Assembly: GCA_001898505.1 (NCBI GenBank)
Contig: MKTZ01000003.1
Location: 1-64,000, forward strand
DNA: 64,000 nucleotides
Direction of reading: 5' to 3'
From: Sphingobacteriales bacterium 50-39
GTDB lineage: Bacteria; Bacteroidota; Bacteroidia; Chitinophagales; Chitinophagaceae
Shown: positions 41,203 through 50,082 of the stretch, in pieces
How positions within the stretch are numbered: the stretch's first letter is position 1
Layout of the letters: each line of letters starts with the position of its first letter
Position numbers and translations under genes: made by a program
The notes under the pieces: generated by a model
The model's database searches: none
Seen by the model: the letters and a program-made list of their open reading frames with translations, nothing else
What the model was told of the DNA's origin: nothing

Positions 41203-44200
41203 TTAAAAAGTCACGTTGACGCCTACCGTATAAGACCTGGTGTTCGGGTATACACCGTAGTCGATGCCCGGCTGCAGGTTGTTCTGATCATAGAAGTTCA
41301 CTTCCGGGTCCAGGCCTTTGTAGTGCGTAATGGTCAGCAGGTTTTGTGCAGAGATATAGACCCTGATCTGTTTGGCCAGGATCTTTGCGGCGAGGTCCTT
41401 GGAGAAATTATATCCAAGCGTGATATTCTTCAGCCGGATGTATGATCCGTCCTCGATATAGACATCTGCTACCTGTACCACCGGTGCGTTCACCACTTTT
41501 GGAGTTCTTCCGCGAGGGTTGGCGAGCGAGTCCCAGCGATCGAGCAGGGTGGTCGATACATTTTGGGTAGTGGTCGTCTTTTCCAGCTGCTGTTGCAGGA
41601 GGTTGAAGATCTTATTGCCAAAGGAACCCTGGAGGAAAACCGACAGGTCAAGGTTTTTGTAAGTAAGGGTGTTGCTGAAGCTGGCCGTGAATTTTGGCTG
41701 TGCATTTCCCAGGTTGTGTTTGTCGGCTGTGGTGACAAGTCCATCCCCTGTGATGTCGACATATTTTCTATCACCCGTGACCTGGGAGACGCCCGTCAGC
41801 TTGGGAGCTGTTTTTGAGCCATACACATCTGAAGTCGTCAGCAGGCCGGCCGTGCTGTATCCCCAGAAAGTGCCTACAGGCAATCCGACCTTGACGATGA
41901 CGGGGGATACCTGTCCTGTCGGTGCGATGGGGAAGAAAGACTGGCTGGGTCCCAGGCTCAATACCTTGTTGGCATTGGCTGCATAGATAAGTGATGAACG
42001 CCAGGTGAAGTCCCTGGCCCGAATGTTCTCTGTATTCAAGGTAAGCTCCACGCCCTTGTTCTCCAGGCTGCCGATGTTCTCGGAGGCGGAGGCATAGCCC
42101 GAGGAGAGGGGTACCAATCCAGCTCCTGTGATAAACAGGTTCGTGGTCTTCTTATAGTATACATCTGCTGTTAGGTTGATGCGTCTGGACAGCAGGCTTA
42201 CGTCTACTCCCGCATTGTATTGTGTGGTAGTTTCCCAGGTGAGGTCGGGGTTGGATAGCTGCGAGGGGGCCAGGCCGTTGGTGGCCGTCAAAGCACTACC
42301 GAAGTAATAGCCATAGGAAGTAAGCGTCGACAGGGAGCTGTAGGCCGGGAAATTGGCGTTGCCCACGCTGCCAGCCGTCAAGCGGAGTTTCAGGCTGTTG
42401 ATCGTGCCGGACAATTTCTGAAAGAAATTTTCATCGGAGACATTCCAGGAGAATCCGACGGAGGGGAAGAAGCCCCATTTTTTATTGGCTCCTGCCGGAG
42501 ATGCGCCATCTGCACGGCCTGTCAAGGTGAGGTTATACCGGTGCCGGAAGGAATAGCTCACCCTTCCCAGCCAGGAATTGCGTGTTTGGAGCGCTTCGCC
42601 CGAGCCCGTCACTTTGTTGACCGATGCATTATACAGGTTGTTGTAAGTGGTGGCATCGGAGGAAAAGGACTGTCCTGCCAAAAAAGTATTTTCAGATTTT
42701 TGATATTGCGTCGTGTAGCCTATGAGGGCGTCCAGGAAGTGCTTGTCCCCAAATGCGTGATTATAGGCTACTGTATTCTCGTTGAGCCAACTTGTGTAGT
42801 TGATCGTTCCAACGGAGCCCGAGCCTGTGATCGTTCCGCCGTTGTTGCCCAGGGTGGTGTAGGAGGGGGCGTAGTAGTTGAGCTTGGTATTCAGCAGGTC
42901 GATGCCGAATGTGGATTTAACCAGCAGGTCGCTTGTAATCCTGTATTCGCCCGAGACATTGCCCAGGATATGGGATAGTTTTGTCTGGTTGATCGTCGAG
43001 GCGATGTCCTGTATGGAGTTGTCGGAGAATTGCTGGCCGCTGATGGTATTCAGCGTGGGATTGATGGCCGGCTGTGGCGCTGTGTTGTAGGTGCCATCCG
43101 TGTTCTTCACGGGCTGCAAGGGGTTGTTAAGATAAAGAGAGGAAAAGGCGTTGCCAAACCCGATGCCGTTGTAGGCTGTACCCGTCAGCTTGTTTTCCAC
43201 GGAATTGCTGCCGAAGATGCTGCTGGCCAGCTTGAAATTTTTTGAATAATTTTTTTCATAGTTGAACCTGCCCGAGTACCGGGTAAAGTCGGTGGCCAGG
43301 ACGATGCCCCGCTGGTTGAAATAATTGCCGGACAGGGAGTACCTGGATTTCTCATCACCGCCGTAGACAGTCAGCTGATGATTTTGAAGGGCGCCTGTGC
43401 GAAGGGCTGCGTCGACCCAGTCCCCGTTGACTCCTGCGGCGCCCAGCGAATCGATGAGCTTTTTATTGGCGGCCAATCCCGCCTGGATAGTGGGTGTTGC
43501 GGCGTAGAGGTCGTCGAAAAGCTTTGCCCACTGGGAGCCGTTGAGCACAGGCAGCGTCTTTCCGGCCCGTTGAACGCCATAGCTTCCGCTGTAGGAGATG
43601 TTATTGCTGTTCTTTGTTCCTCTTTTTGTCGTGATGATGACCACGCCATTGGCGCCCCTTGAGCCGTAGATGGCCGTGGCGCTGGCGTCCTTCAATACGT
43701 CGATGGACTCGATGTCAGAGGGGTTGATGGTGGATAGCCCATTGGAGGTCGCTCCCGTGACGGAGGGTACCGTACCCGAGTTGGGCGCCAGGTTGGTGAG
43801 ACTGTTGTCGTTGTAATAGATAAACCCGTCGATGACGAAGAGCGGATCATTACCGAAGCTCAATGAGTTGCCGCCCCTGATACGGATCGTAGCTGTGGCG
43901 CCCGGCTGTCCCGAGCTTTGATTGACCACTACGCCTGCCACTGCGCCCTGTAACAGATTGTCAAATGAAGAGGTGGGTCGTGTGAGCACGTCCTTGGGAA
44001 CCGTGGCCACCGAGCCTGTGACATCGCTACGACGCTGGGTCCCGTAACCGACAACCACTGCTTCGGTGAGTGCGGCACTGCCTCCTTTTAACTCGATGTC
44101 GAGATGACCATAGCTTGTGACCGGGATCTCGCGGCCCTGGTAGCCTACATAGCTGACGAGGTATACCAGCGGCACGTGCTGACCCGTTATGAATTTGAAT

Positions 44201-44403
44201 TCGCCGTTGTTGTCCGTAGATACTTCGTGTGTTGTCCCCTTTATATGTACTGTGGCGCCTGCCAGGGGTTCTTTTGTCTTTTCGTCGATGACCCTTCCCC
44301 AGAGCGAAACGTTGGTGGTCTGTGAGCGGGCGGAAGAAAGGAGAATGAGAATGGATAATACTCCTGCTGAGGTATATTTTATATACCTTTGAAACAGATT
44401 CAT
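41203..44403 (-). CDS. SusC/RagA family TonB-dependent outer-membrane transporter
   Basis: 1066 residues. Signal peptide (LSILILLSSARSQ), a carboxypeptidase-regulatory-like beta-sandwich (about 30-115: VIDEKTKEPLAGATVHIKGT), the TonB box region with VVVGYGTQRRSDVTGSV, the plug domain (about 125-250, SATAIYGSRGANGVVIITTKRG), then a 22-strand barrel ending NTRSYTVGVNVTF. No STN anti-sigma-interaction domain is present, and no sigma/FecR pair is nearby. It energises import of the ligand captured by SusD. First gene of the sulfatase operon, with a TATCTTTG promoter about 220 nt upstream. Confidence 0.95.
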   Translation of the reverse strand: MNLFQRYIKYTSAGVLSILILLSSARSQTTNVSLWGRVIDEKTKEPLAGATVHIKGTTHEVSTDNNGEFKFITGQHVPLVYLVSYVGYQGREIPVTSYGHLDIELKGGSAALTEAVVVGYGTQRRSDVTGSVATVPKDVLTRPTSSFDNLLQGAVAGVVVNQSSGQPGATATIRIRGGNSLSFGNDPLFVIDGFIYYNDNSLTNLAPNSGTVPSVTGATSNGLSTINPSDIESIDVLKDASATAIYGSRGANGVVIITTKRGTKNSNNISYSGSYGVQRAGKTLPVLNGSQWAKLFDDLYAATPTIQAGLAANKKLIDSLGAAGVNGDWVDAALRTGALQNHQLTVYGGDEKSRYSLSGNYFNQRGIVLATDFTRYSGRFNYEKNYSKNFKLASSIFGSNSVENKLTGTAYNGIGFGNAFSSLYLNNPLQPVKNTDGTYNTAPQPAINPTLNTISGQQFSDNSIQDIASTINQTKLSHILGNVSGEYRITSDLLVKSTFGIDLLNTKLNYYAPSYTTLGNNGGTITGSGSVGTINYTSWLNENTVAYNHAFGDKHFLDALIGYTTQYQKSENTFLAGQSFSSDATTYNNLYNASVNKVTGSGEALQTRNSWLGRVSYSFRHRYNLTLTGRADGASPAGANKKWGFFPSVGFSWNVSDENFFQKLSGTINSLKLRLTAGSVGNANFPAYSSLSTLTSYGYYFGSALTATNGLAPSQLSNPDLTWETTTQYNAGVDVSLLSRRINLTADVYYKKTTNLFITGAGLVPLSSGYASASENIGSLENKGVELTLNTENIRARDFTWRSSLIYAANANKVLSLGPSQSFFPIAPTGQVSPVIVKVGLPVGTFWGYSTAGLLTTSDVYGSKTAPKLTGVSQVTGDRKYVDITGDGLVTTADKHNLGNAQPKFTASFSNTLTYKNLDLSVFLQGSFGNKIFNLLQQQLEKTTTTQNVSTTLLDRWDSLANPRGRTPKVVNAPVVQVADVYIEDGSYIRLKNITLGYNFSKDLAAKILAKQIRVYISAQNLLTITHYKGLDPEVNFYDQNNLQPGIDYGVYPNTRSYTVGVNVTF

Positions 44404-44478
44404 GTTAATGCTATTTTGTCGTTAATGTAATCCGATGAAGATCAGTAAGTGATTGGCGTTACGGACTGATCTCGTCCT

Positions 44479-44511
44479 GGCCGGCAGGAATAATCCTGCC
44501 GGTCTTTTTTT
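44479..44511 (+). terminator. Strong hairpin with T-run in the SusC leader region
   Basis: CCGGCAGGA-ATAA-TCCTGCCGG forms a 9-bp perfect stem, followed on the plus strand by TCTTTTTTT. In plus orientation it would be an intrinsic terminator, although no plus-strand gene precedes it. In minus orientation it lies in the susC 5' leader, where the stem would form without a U-run after it. Confidence 0.6.
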
Positions 44512-44615
44512 AGGGGGATATCGATTACACCCGACATCGGGCAGGCTGGTATCTTGTCATGATGATAGTTTTGGATTAAGAAAATGCTTTGGCAGCAATA
44601 AGTGTGGTGGTTGGG

Positions 44616-44648
44616 CAAAGATAAGGCAAAAAATATTAGTCTACCAAA
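44616..44648 (-). promoter_or_regulatory. Promoter of the susC-sulfatase operon
   Basis: On the minus strand TTTG (44645-44648) and a perfect TATCTTTG (44616-44623) are 21 nt apart. This gives a leader of about 200 nt before the susC ATG, containing the hairpin at 44481-44502. Confidence 0.65.
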
Positions 44649-44663
44649 TTAGTAGAGAATTAA

Positions 44664-45806
44664 ATTAAGAAACTGATCTGGTGTATCCTGCAAAGCAATT
44701 CCCCGTCGGATGGGAATCTGAGCAGTGACATCGACAATCATCAGCAGCCTGCGCCCACTGCTGTCGGTACGCCTGTCGGGGGACCATCATCCAAGGTCAT
44801 CGGGGCTGCCGGTGGGGTGATCTATTCGCTGGACAGCGTATTAAAATTAACCATACCTGCCGGGGCTTTGGCTTCCAATACCAATATCAGCATCCAGCCC
44901 GTGACCAACCAGCTGCCTGGGGGGCTTGGACTGGGCTATGACCTGTTGCCCAATGGAACCCGGTTCAGCGTACCCGCCACCGTCACCTTTCATTATACCA
45001 GCGACCAGGTGAGTGATAACCATCCTTATTTCCTGAATATCAGTCATTTTACCATTTTCGGGATCCAGGATGGTATTGCCGTGCTTGCCGTACCCCGGGA
45101 GATCATGACGGGTCAGACCAGCAGCGTGACGATCTTCGAGTCTATCGTGATAAAGCAGGACAGCAGCTATATTACATCATCGACGGATATACCCACGGAT
45201 TTTGTGGGCCAGTGGACCGTCAATGGGGGCCCCAATGGAAACAGCAGCATAGGTACCGTCTCCGGCAGCGGCGCCAATGTGGTCTATCATGCCCCTGCGA
45301 ATCTCGATGCCCCCATCGAGGTATTGGTAGAGTGCCAGCTCAAGATGCATGAGATCATTTTCATAGGGAATCAGAAGATCGATCTTTTAAGACCTAAAAG
45401 AGGAGTATTGATCCGGGTGTGGCCATATAAAGAATATGATTTTACGGTGAAGCTCTTTTATTATGACAGCACGATCTCCTCTTTTTATGGGCAGACGCCA
45501 AACCCTCCGGTATATTCCGACCATGCGCAGTTCGACGTGCATCTCAAGGCCAAGCTCGATGCGCCGGTGATAGAGATGAGCAATCTCCAGAATTATCCTC
45601 CGGAGGTAAGCTCGGCCACCTATACTTTGGGCAATACCGTATGGACATGGGTACCCGACCCCTATGGAATGATGGATGTTTCAAGCCTGACCCTGAACCA
45701 TGAGACGATCATGGCCGATAGTCTTGTTACCGTATTTGTCAATCATGCCAATGCCACGCTGTATGGGTATGTGCTTTATACAAATGGAATATTGCCGAAG
45801 CAGTAA
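44664..45806 (+). CDS. ZU5-like domain protein, start uncertain
   Basis: The frame is open from an in-frame stop at 44661-44663 to 45806, but contains no ATG early on; GTG at 44817 is the first plausible start, yet it falls inside the recognisable domain. The domain signature IGAAGGVIYSLDSVLKLTIPAGALASNTNISIQP is a ZU5-like module that usually follows a lipoprotein signal and linker in Bacteroidota surface proteins. A linker (NHQQPAPTAVGTPVGGPSS) is present upstream, but no signal peptide is. The 5' end has probably been lost or altered. The rest is beta-rich, with an SVTIFESIVIKQD strand and a Ig-like middle. Function unknown. Confidence 0.6.
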   Translation: MKKLIWCILQSNSPSDGNLSSDIDNHQQPAPTAVGTPVGGPSSKVIGAAGGVIYSLDSVLKLTIPAGALASNTNISIQPVTNQLPGGLGLGYDLLPNGTRFSVPATVTFHYTSDQVSDNHPYFLNISHFTIFGIQDGIAVLAVPREIMTGQTSSVTIFESIVIKQDSSYITSSTDIPTDFVGQWTVNGGPNGNSSIGTVSGSGANVVYHAPANLDAPIEVLVECQLKMHEIIFIGNQKIDLLRPKRGVLIRVWPYKEYDFTVKLFYYDSTISSFYGQTPNPPVYSDHAQFDVHLKAKLDAPVIEMSNLQNYPPEVSSATYTLGNTVWTWVPDPYGMMDVSSLTLNHETIMADSLVTVFVNHANATLYGYVLYTNGILPKQ

Positions 45807-45839
45807 AACCAGCCTGTCGGGGGCGTCGGGCATGGGCGC

Positions 45840-46958
45840 TCAATGCCGGACCTTCCAGTATGCTGTAGTACCTGGTTTGCGTTCGTCCGTAGCCTTGACC
45901 AGCAGGGTATCGCCTGCTGCAAGTTTGCCCAGGATCTCCGTTCCCTTGTCGGTGGCGATGCCCTGGCCTACGTCCACCCATTCTGCTTTATTGTCTTTTA
46001 CGCGGATGACGAATTTCTTTTCCTGGGTAGTGCTGATGGCAGATGGGGGAACGAGAAAAGATGGTCCGCCCCGTTCCAGGTTGAACTGTGCATAGGCAAA
46101 GGCTCCGCTTTTCAGCTCCCGGTGACTGTTGTTGACCTCGAACTCCCACAGTTCCGTACGGGTAGTGGGGTCGATGGTCTCGCTTTTGCGTGCCAGGACC
46201 GCCGGGAAGCTGCGGCCCGGGTAGGCTTCTACCCGGAAGGGAATGGTATGGGTGGCGCTGGCCGATGCCGTATATGCCTCGGGAACGGCGATGCGCAATC
46301 GAAGCAGGTGATCGTCCTGGATGGTGAGCAGTGGTACCGTCGTGCCTACCAGTGTACCTGCATCCGCCTGGCGCGCCGTAATGACCCCTGTAAAAGGGGC
46401 GATGATATAGAGATAGCCTGATACTTCCTTGCTGGCCTGCGCTTGTTTGCGGGCGGCCTCATATGCCGCGCTGTCGGCCAGCATTTGTTCGAGACCCCGT
46501 TCGAGGTCCACGGGCGCCACGATGCCCGGCGTGGGAGCTTGTGCAGCTCTGTAGAGCCGGAGATAATTATCCTTGCTGCCGGCGTATTTTGCCCTGGCAG
46601 CCTGTAGTGCCGCCTGCATTTCTTCCAGTTTTGTGTCTATTTCGGGGGCTTCTATGATCGCCAGCGTCTGGCCTTTCTGCACCCGTGCGCCGATGTCCAC
46701 TTTCATGGTGCGGACAAATCCCTGGACCTTGGCGTATAATTCTGCGCGTTGATAAGGGATCAGCTCGGCCGGCAGCTCCACTGTCTTTTTTAACGTATCC
46801 GTGTGCAGTATGAAAGCTATTGCCGTATCCTGTGATGGGGCAGCCTGGTGCGTGTTATCCGGTTTTTCATCATGATTACCGCATGCCGTCCAAGTGACGA
46901 GCAGGGCCAGCAGCAGGAACGACGAACTGCGTTTATGAGGGAATGACTGATTGATCAT
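45840..46958 (-). CDS. RND efflux periplasmic adaptor (MFP)
   Basis: 372 residues. Lipoprotein signal FLLLALLVTWTAC with Cys26. A biotinyl-lipoyl-like half (AELYAKVQGFVRTMKVDIGARVQKGQTLAII) is followed by a coiled-coil hairpin (EMQAALQAARAKYAGSKDNYLRLY ... AAYEAARKQAQ). The second lipoyl half (YLYIIAPFTGVITARQADAGTLVG) and a beta-barrel and membrane-proximal domain follow. It joins the inner-membrane pump to the TolC-like channel. Its ATG overlaps the pump gene by 26 nt. Last gene of the efflux operon. Confidence 0.93.
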   Translation of the reverse strand: MINQSFPHKRSSSFLLLALLVTWTACGNHDEKPDNTHQAAPSQDTAIAFILHTDTLKKTVELPAELIPYQRAELYAKVQGFVRTMKVDIGARVQKGQTLAIIEAPEIDTKLEEMQAALQAARAKYAGSKDNYLRLYRAAQAPTPGIVAPVDLERGLEQMLADSAAYEAARKQAQASKEVSGYLYIIAPFTGVITARQADAGTLVGTTVPLLTIQDDHLLRLRIAVPEAYTASASATHTIPFRVEAYPGRSFPAVLARKSETIDPTTRTELWEFEVNNSHRELKSGAFAYAQFNLERGGPSFLVPPSAISTTQEKKFVIRVKDNKAEWVDVGQGIATDKGTEILGKLAAGDTLLVKATDERKPGTTAYWKVRH

Positions 46959-49900
46959 AATTTTTACTGTTAATATCGTCCGGGTCTAAGGATAAACTTT
47001 TATATGGTTTTTTGCCTATCACCCAATGATAGGCTGGCGGCAGGAAGAACAGGACGCTCAATGTGGAAAAGAGCAGTCCGCCTATCACCGCGACACCGAG
47101 GGGGGCTGTCTGGTCGCCACCCTCCATGAGTCCCAGGGCCAGGGGTATCATCCCCACGATCATGGCCGCGCTTGTCATGAGGATGGGTCTCAGGCGCGAC
47201 CCTGCCGCCTCCAGCCAGGGTGAGGGGTGGGCCTCTTTCCGCGCACGTTCAGCCTGGGTGATGAAGAGCACACCATTGGCGATGGATACGCCTGCCGCCA
47301 TGAGTATGCCCATATAGGATTGTATGTTCAGGGAATGTCCTGTTAGCAGCAGCAGTAACAGGGAGCCACCGATGACGGCAGGGACTATTGAAAGAAGGAC
47401 GAGGGCTATGCGGAAGGATTGGAAATAGACCGCCATGGTCAGGACGATGACCACCACTGCGATGAGAAGGCCAAACCGGAGGTTGCCCAGTGTCTCCTGC
47501 AGGAGCTCATATTGTCCACGCAGTAATATTTTCGAGCCGGCGAGGGGCTTGCCCAGTGAGGCGATGGCGGATTGTACCTGTCCGTAAGCCGCGCCCATAT
47601 CCTTGCCGGCAATATTGGCTGTGATGGTGAGATAGCGTTGCTGGTTCAGTCTGTCATATTCACCCGGGACCGAAGTGCGTTTCATATCCGCCACTTCACT
47701 AAGGTAATGGGTGTTGGCCCGTCCGGAGGAAATGGGTATCGCTTCCAGCGCACCCGTATTGTTCATGCGGTATTCCGGGTATTGTACCTGTACCTGGTAG
47801 GCCGTGCCCGTGGTCTTGTCGAGCCAGTAGCTGGGAGTGGTAAACCTGCTGGAGGAAGTAGCTGCTACCGTGCTTTTTGCTACCTGGTCACTGGATATGC
47901 CCAGCTGACCAGCTTTTACCCTGTCGATGTCCAGGCGGATAGCGGGATAGTCCATGGGGGTTGCTATTTGTACGTCCCTCAAAGAAGGTATATTCTTTAA
48001 TTTTTCCACCAGCTGTTTTGCTGTCTTTTGACCTTCGGTCAGGTTGCGGTTCACTATGGCAATTTCGACGGGATTGGTGCTGCCCAGGTTTAGCACTTGT
48101 TCGAGGATGTCACCCGGCTCGAAAGATATTTGTACGCCTGGCATTTCTTTGGCTGTGGCGGCCCGAAGTTTTTCCCGGAATTCTTCGATAGGTGTGGTAC
48201 CGTGGCGGAGCTTGATCCGGGTGACCGATTCATGGGGGCCGCTGGTCCAGAGATGGATCAAATTGACAGGGTAGCTGGAAGGTTGAGTGCCGATGAAGGC
48301 AGAAGTGATCTCAACATTGCCCGTGCCGGCGATATTCTCCGACAGCTGTAATAGTTTTCGGGTGGCGTCCTCCGTGCGCTCGAACCGCGTGCCTGTGGGG
48401 AGACGGAGACGGACCTGTGTTTGTCCGCTGTCTGTGGGAGGGAATAGGGAAGTGCCTATGGTGGAAAATAAGAAGATGACCATGCCTATGCCGCCGGCGA
48501 TAAAAAGGCAGGTGGAGAGAATATATCTATTTTGAACTTTTTGTCCATGGTGAATATATAGATCTCTGAGGCGTTGAAAAAAGCCTTTCTGATCACGTAA
48601 GTGAGGGTGTTGTTTTAGTAAACCGTTGGCCACCACCGGTACGAAGGTTTGTGACAGGAGGAAGGAGGCGATCATGGCAAATCCAACTGCCAGGGACAGC
48701 GGCAGGAACATCGCTTTTGGCACGCCATTCATGAACAGGGCCGGTACAAAGACCGCGAGCATGCTCAATAAGATAAGGAGCTTGGGGGCGGCTATTTCTC
48801 TGCTGGCGTCGGCAATGGCTCTTCCTCTGCTCTTGCCCATTTCCTGGTGGCGATGGATATTTTCCACTGTGACCGTTGACTCATCGACCAGTATACCCAC
48901 CGATAGGGCCAATCCGCCCAGCGTCATGATATTGATCGTCTGTCCCATGAGATACAGGACCGTAACCGAAGACAGCAGCGCCAGCGGGATGGTAAAGATG
49001 ACGATGAGGGCGCTGCGGAGAGAGCCTAAAAACAGTAATACCATCAGTCCTGTAAGAATGGCTCCCAATCCGCCCTCGAAGAGGACGCTTTTTAGGGAGT
49101 CGATGACGTAACCAGACTGATCGAATTCGTATGTCACTTTTATGTCGGCGGGAATGGCTGCCTGCATGTCCGGCAGGGCCGCTTTGACGCGCTGTACCAC
49201 GTCCCAGGTGGAGGCATCAGCTCTTTTTGTCACCGGGATATACACCGAGCGTTTGCCATTGACCAGCGCATAGGAAGTCGTGACGTCTGCGCCCATGCTC
49301 ACGGTTGCGATATCGCGGATGTATATGGAAGGACCGCTGCCCAATTGTAGCGGAGTGTTCTGCAGGTCTTGCAGGTTTTCGATGACGCTGTTTTGTGGGG
49401 TGATATAGGTGGTATCGCCGATGCGAACATTCCCGGCGGGTGTGATGGTATTTGTTCTGGCCAGGGATTGGACCACCTGGTCCGGGGAAAGATTGTAGGC
49501 CCGCAGCTTTGCGGGGTCGATGGTGATCAGTACCGTCCGCTGGTTGCCGCCAAAGGGAGGAGGGGCCGATACCCCTGGCAGGGTCGAGAACATGGGCCGG
49601 ACCCGAAAGAGCGCCAGGTCGGATATCTCACTTAGCGAGCGAGTATCCGAGCTGAATACCAGCTGACCTACCGGTACGCTGCCCGCGTCAAAGCGTGTGA
49701 TGAAAGGCGGTACTGTTCCCGGCGGCATAAAGGCTCGTGACCGGTTGACATACCCTACGACTTCCGCCATGGCCTGGCTCATGTCCGTGCCTTCGTTGAA
49801 TTCTATTTTAAGAAGAGCTGAACCCTGGATGTTGCGGGACTGTACATATTTCACTCCCGTGATGTAGAGGAAATGATATTCATAATACGAGCTGATAAAT

Positions 49901-50082
49901 CCTTCCATCTGTTCCGGCGATAATCCCCCATAAGGTTGTGCTACATAAACAGTAGGCAGGCCCAGCCGGGGGAAGATATCTATTTTAGAGTTCCGGATCG
50001 CCAGCCAGGAAAAGAAAACGATGGCCAGAACGGAAACGATGACCGTAACGGGATGGCGGAGGGCTGATGAGATCAGTTTCAT
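46933..50082 (-). CDS. RND efflux pump permease
   Basis: 1049 residues from the ATG at 50082 (ATGA overlap with the outer-membrane gene; the longer frame from 50154 lies inside that gene). The first helix is PVTVIVSVLAIVFFSWLAIRNSKIDIFPRL. Porter domains flank two sets of six helices; helix 4 has the acidic motif GILVDESTVTVENIHRH. The family signature APKLLILLSMLAVFVPALFM follows, and a second half repeats the arrangement (ILMAAGVSIANGVLFITQAERAR). The absence of a second Asp in the helix-4 motif and the Bacteroidota context fit the multidrug-type rather than the metal-type pumps, but the substrate is unknown. Confidence 0.93.
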   Translation of the reverse strand: MKLISSALRHPVTVIVSVLAIVFFSWLAIRNSKIDIFPRLGLPTVYVAQPYGGLSPEQMEGFISSYYEYHFLYITGVKYVQSRNIQGSALLKIEFNEGTDMSQAMAEVVGYVNRSRAFMPPGTVPPFITRFDAGSVPVGQLVFSSDTRSLSEISDLALFRVRPMFSTLPGVSAPPPFGGNQRTVLITIDPAKLRAYNLSPDQVVQSLARTNTITPAGNVRIGDTTYITPQNSVIENLQDLQNTPLQLGSGPSIYIRDIATVSMGADVTTSYALVNGKRSVYIPVTKRADASTWDVVQRVKAALPDMQAAIPADIKVTYEFDQSGYVIDSLKSVLFEGGLGAILTGLMVLLFLGSLRSALIVIFTIPLALLSSVTVLYLMGQTINIMTLGGLALSVGILVDESTVTVENIHRHQEMGKSRGRAIADASREIAAPKLLILLSMLAVFVPALFMNGVPKAMFLPLSLAVGFAMIASFLLSQTFVPVVANGLLKQHPHLRDQKGFFQRLRDLYIHHGQKVQNRYILSTCLFIAGGIGMVIFLFSTIGTSLFPPTDSGQTQVRLRLPTGTRFERTEDATRKLLQLSENIAGTGNVEITSAFIGTQPSSYPVNLIHLWTSGPHESVTRIKLRHGTTPIEEFREKLRAATAKEMPGVQISFEPGDILEQVLNLGSTNPVEIAIVNRNLTEGQKTAKQLVEKLKNIPSLRDVQIATPMDYPAIRLDIDRVKAGQLGISSDQVAKSTVAATSSSRFTTPSYWLDKTTGTAYQVQVQYPEYRMNNTGALEAIPISSGRANTHYLSEVADMKRTSVPGEYDRLNQQRYLTITANIAGKDMGAAYGQVQSAIASLGKPLAGSKILLRGQYELLQETLGNLRFGLLIAVVVIVLTMAVYFQSFRIALVLLSIVPAVIGGSLLLLLLTGHSLNIQSYMGILMAAGVSIANGVLFITQAERARKEAHPSPWLEAAGSRLRPILMTSAAMIVGMIPLALGLMEGGDQTAPLGVAVIGGLLFSTLSVLFFLPPAYHWVIGKKPYKSLSLDPDDINSKNYDQSVIPS

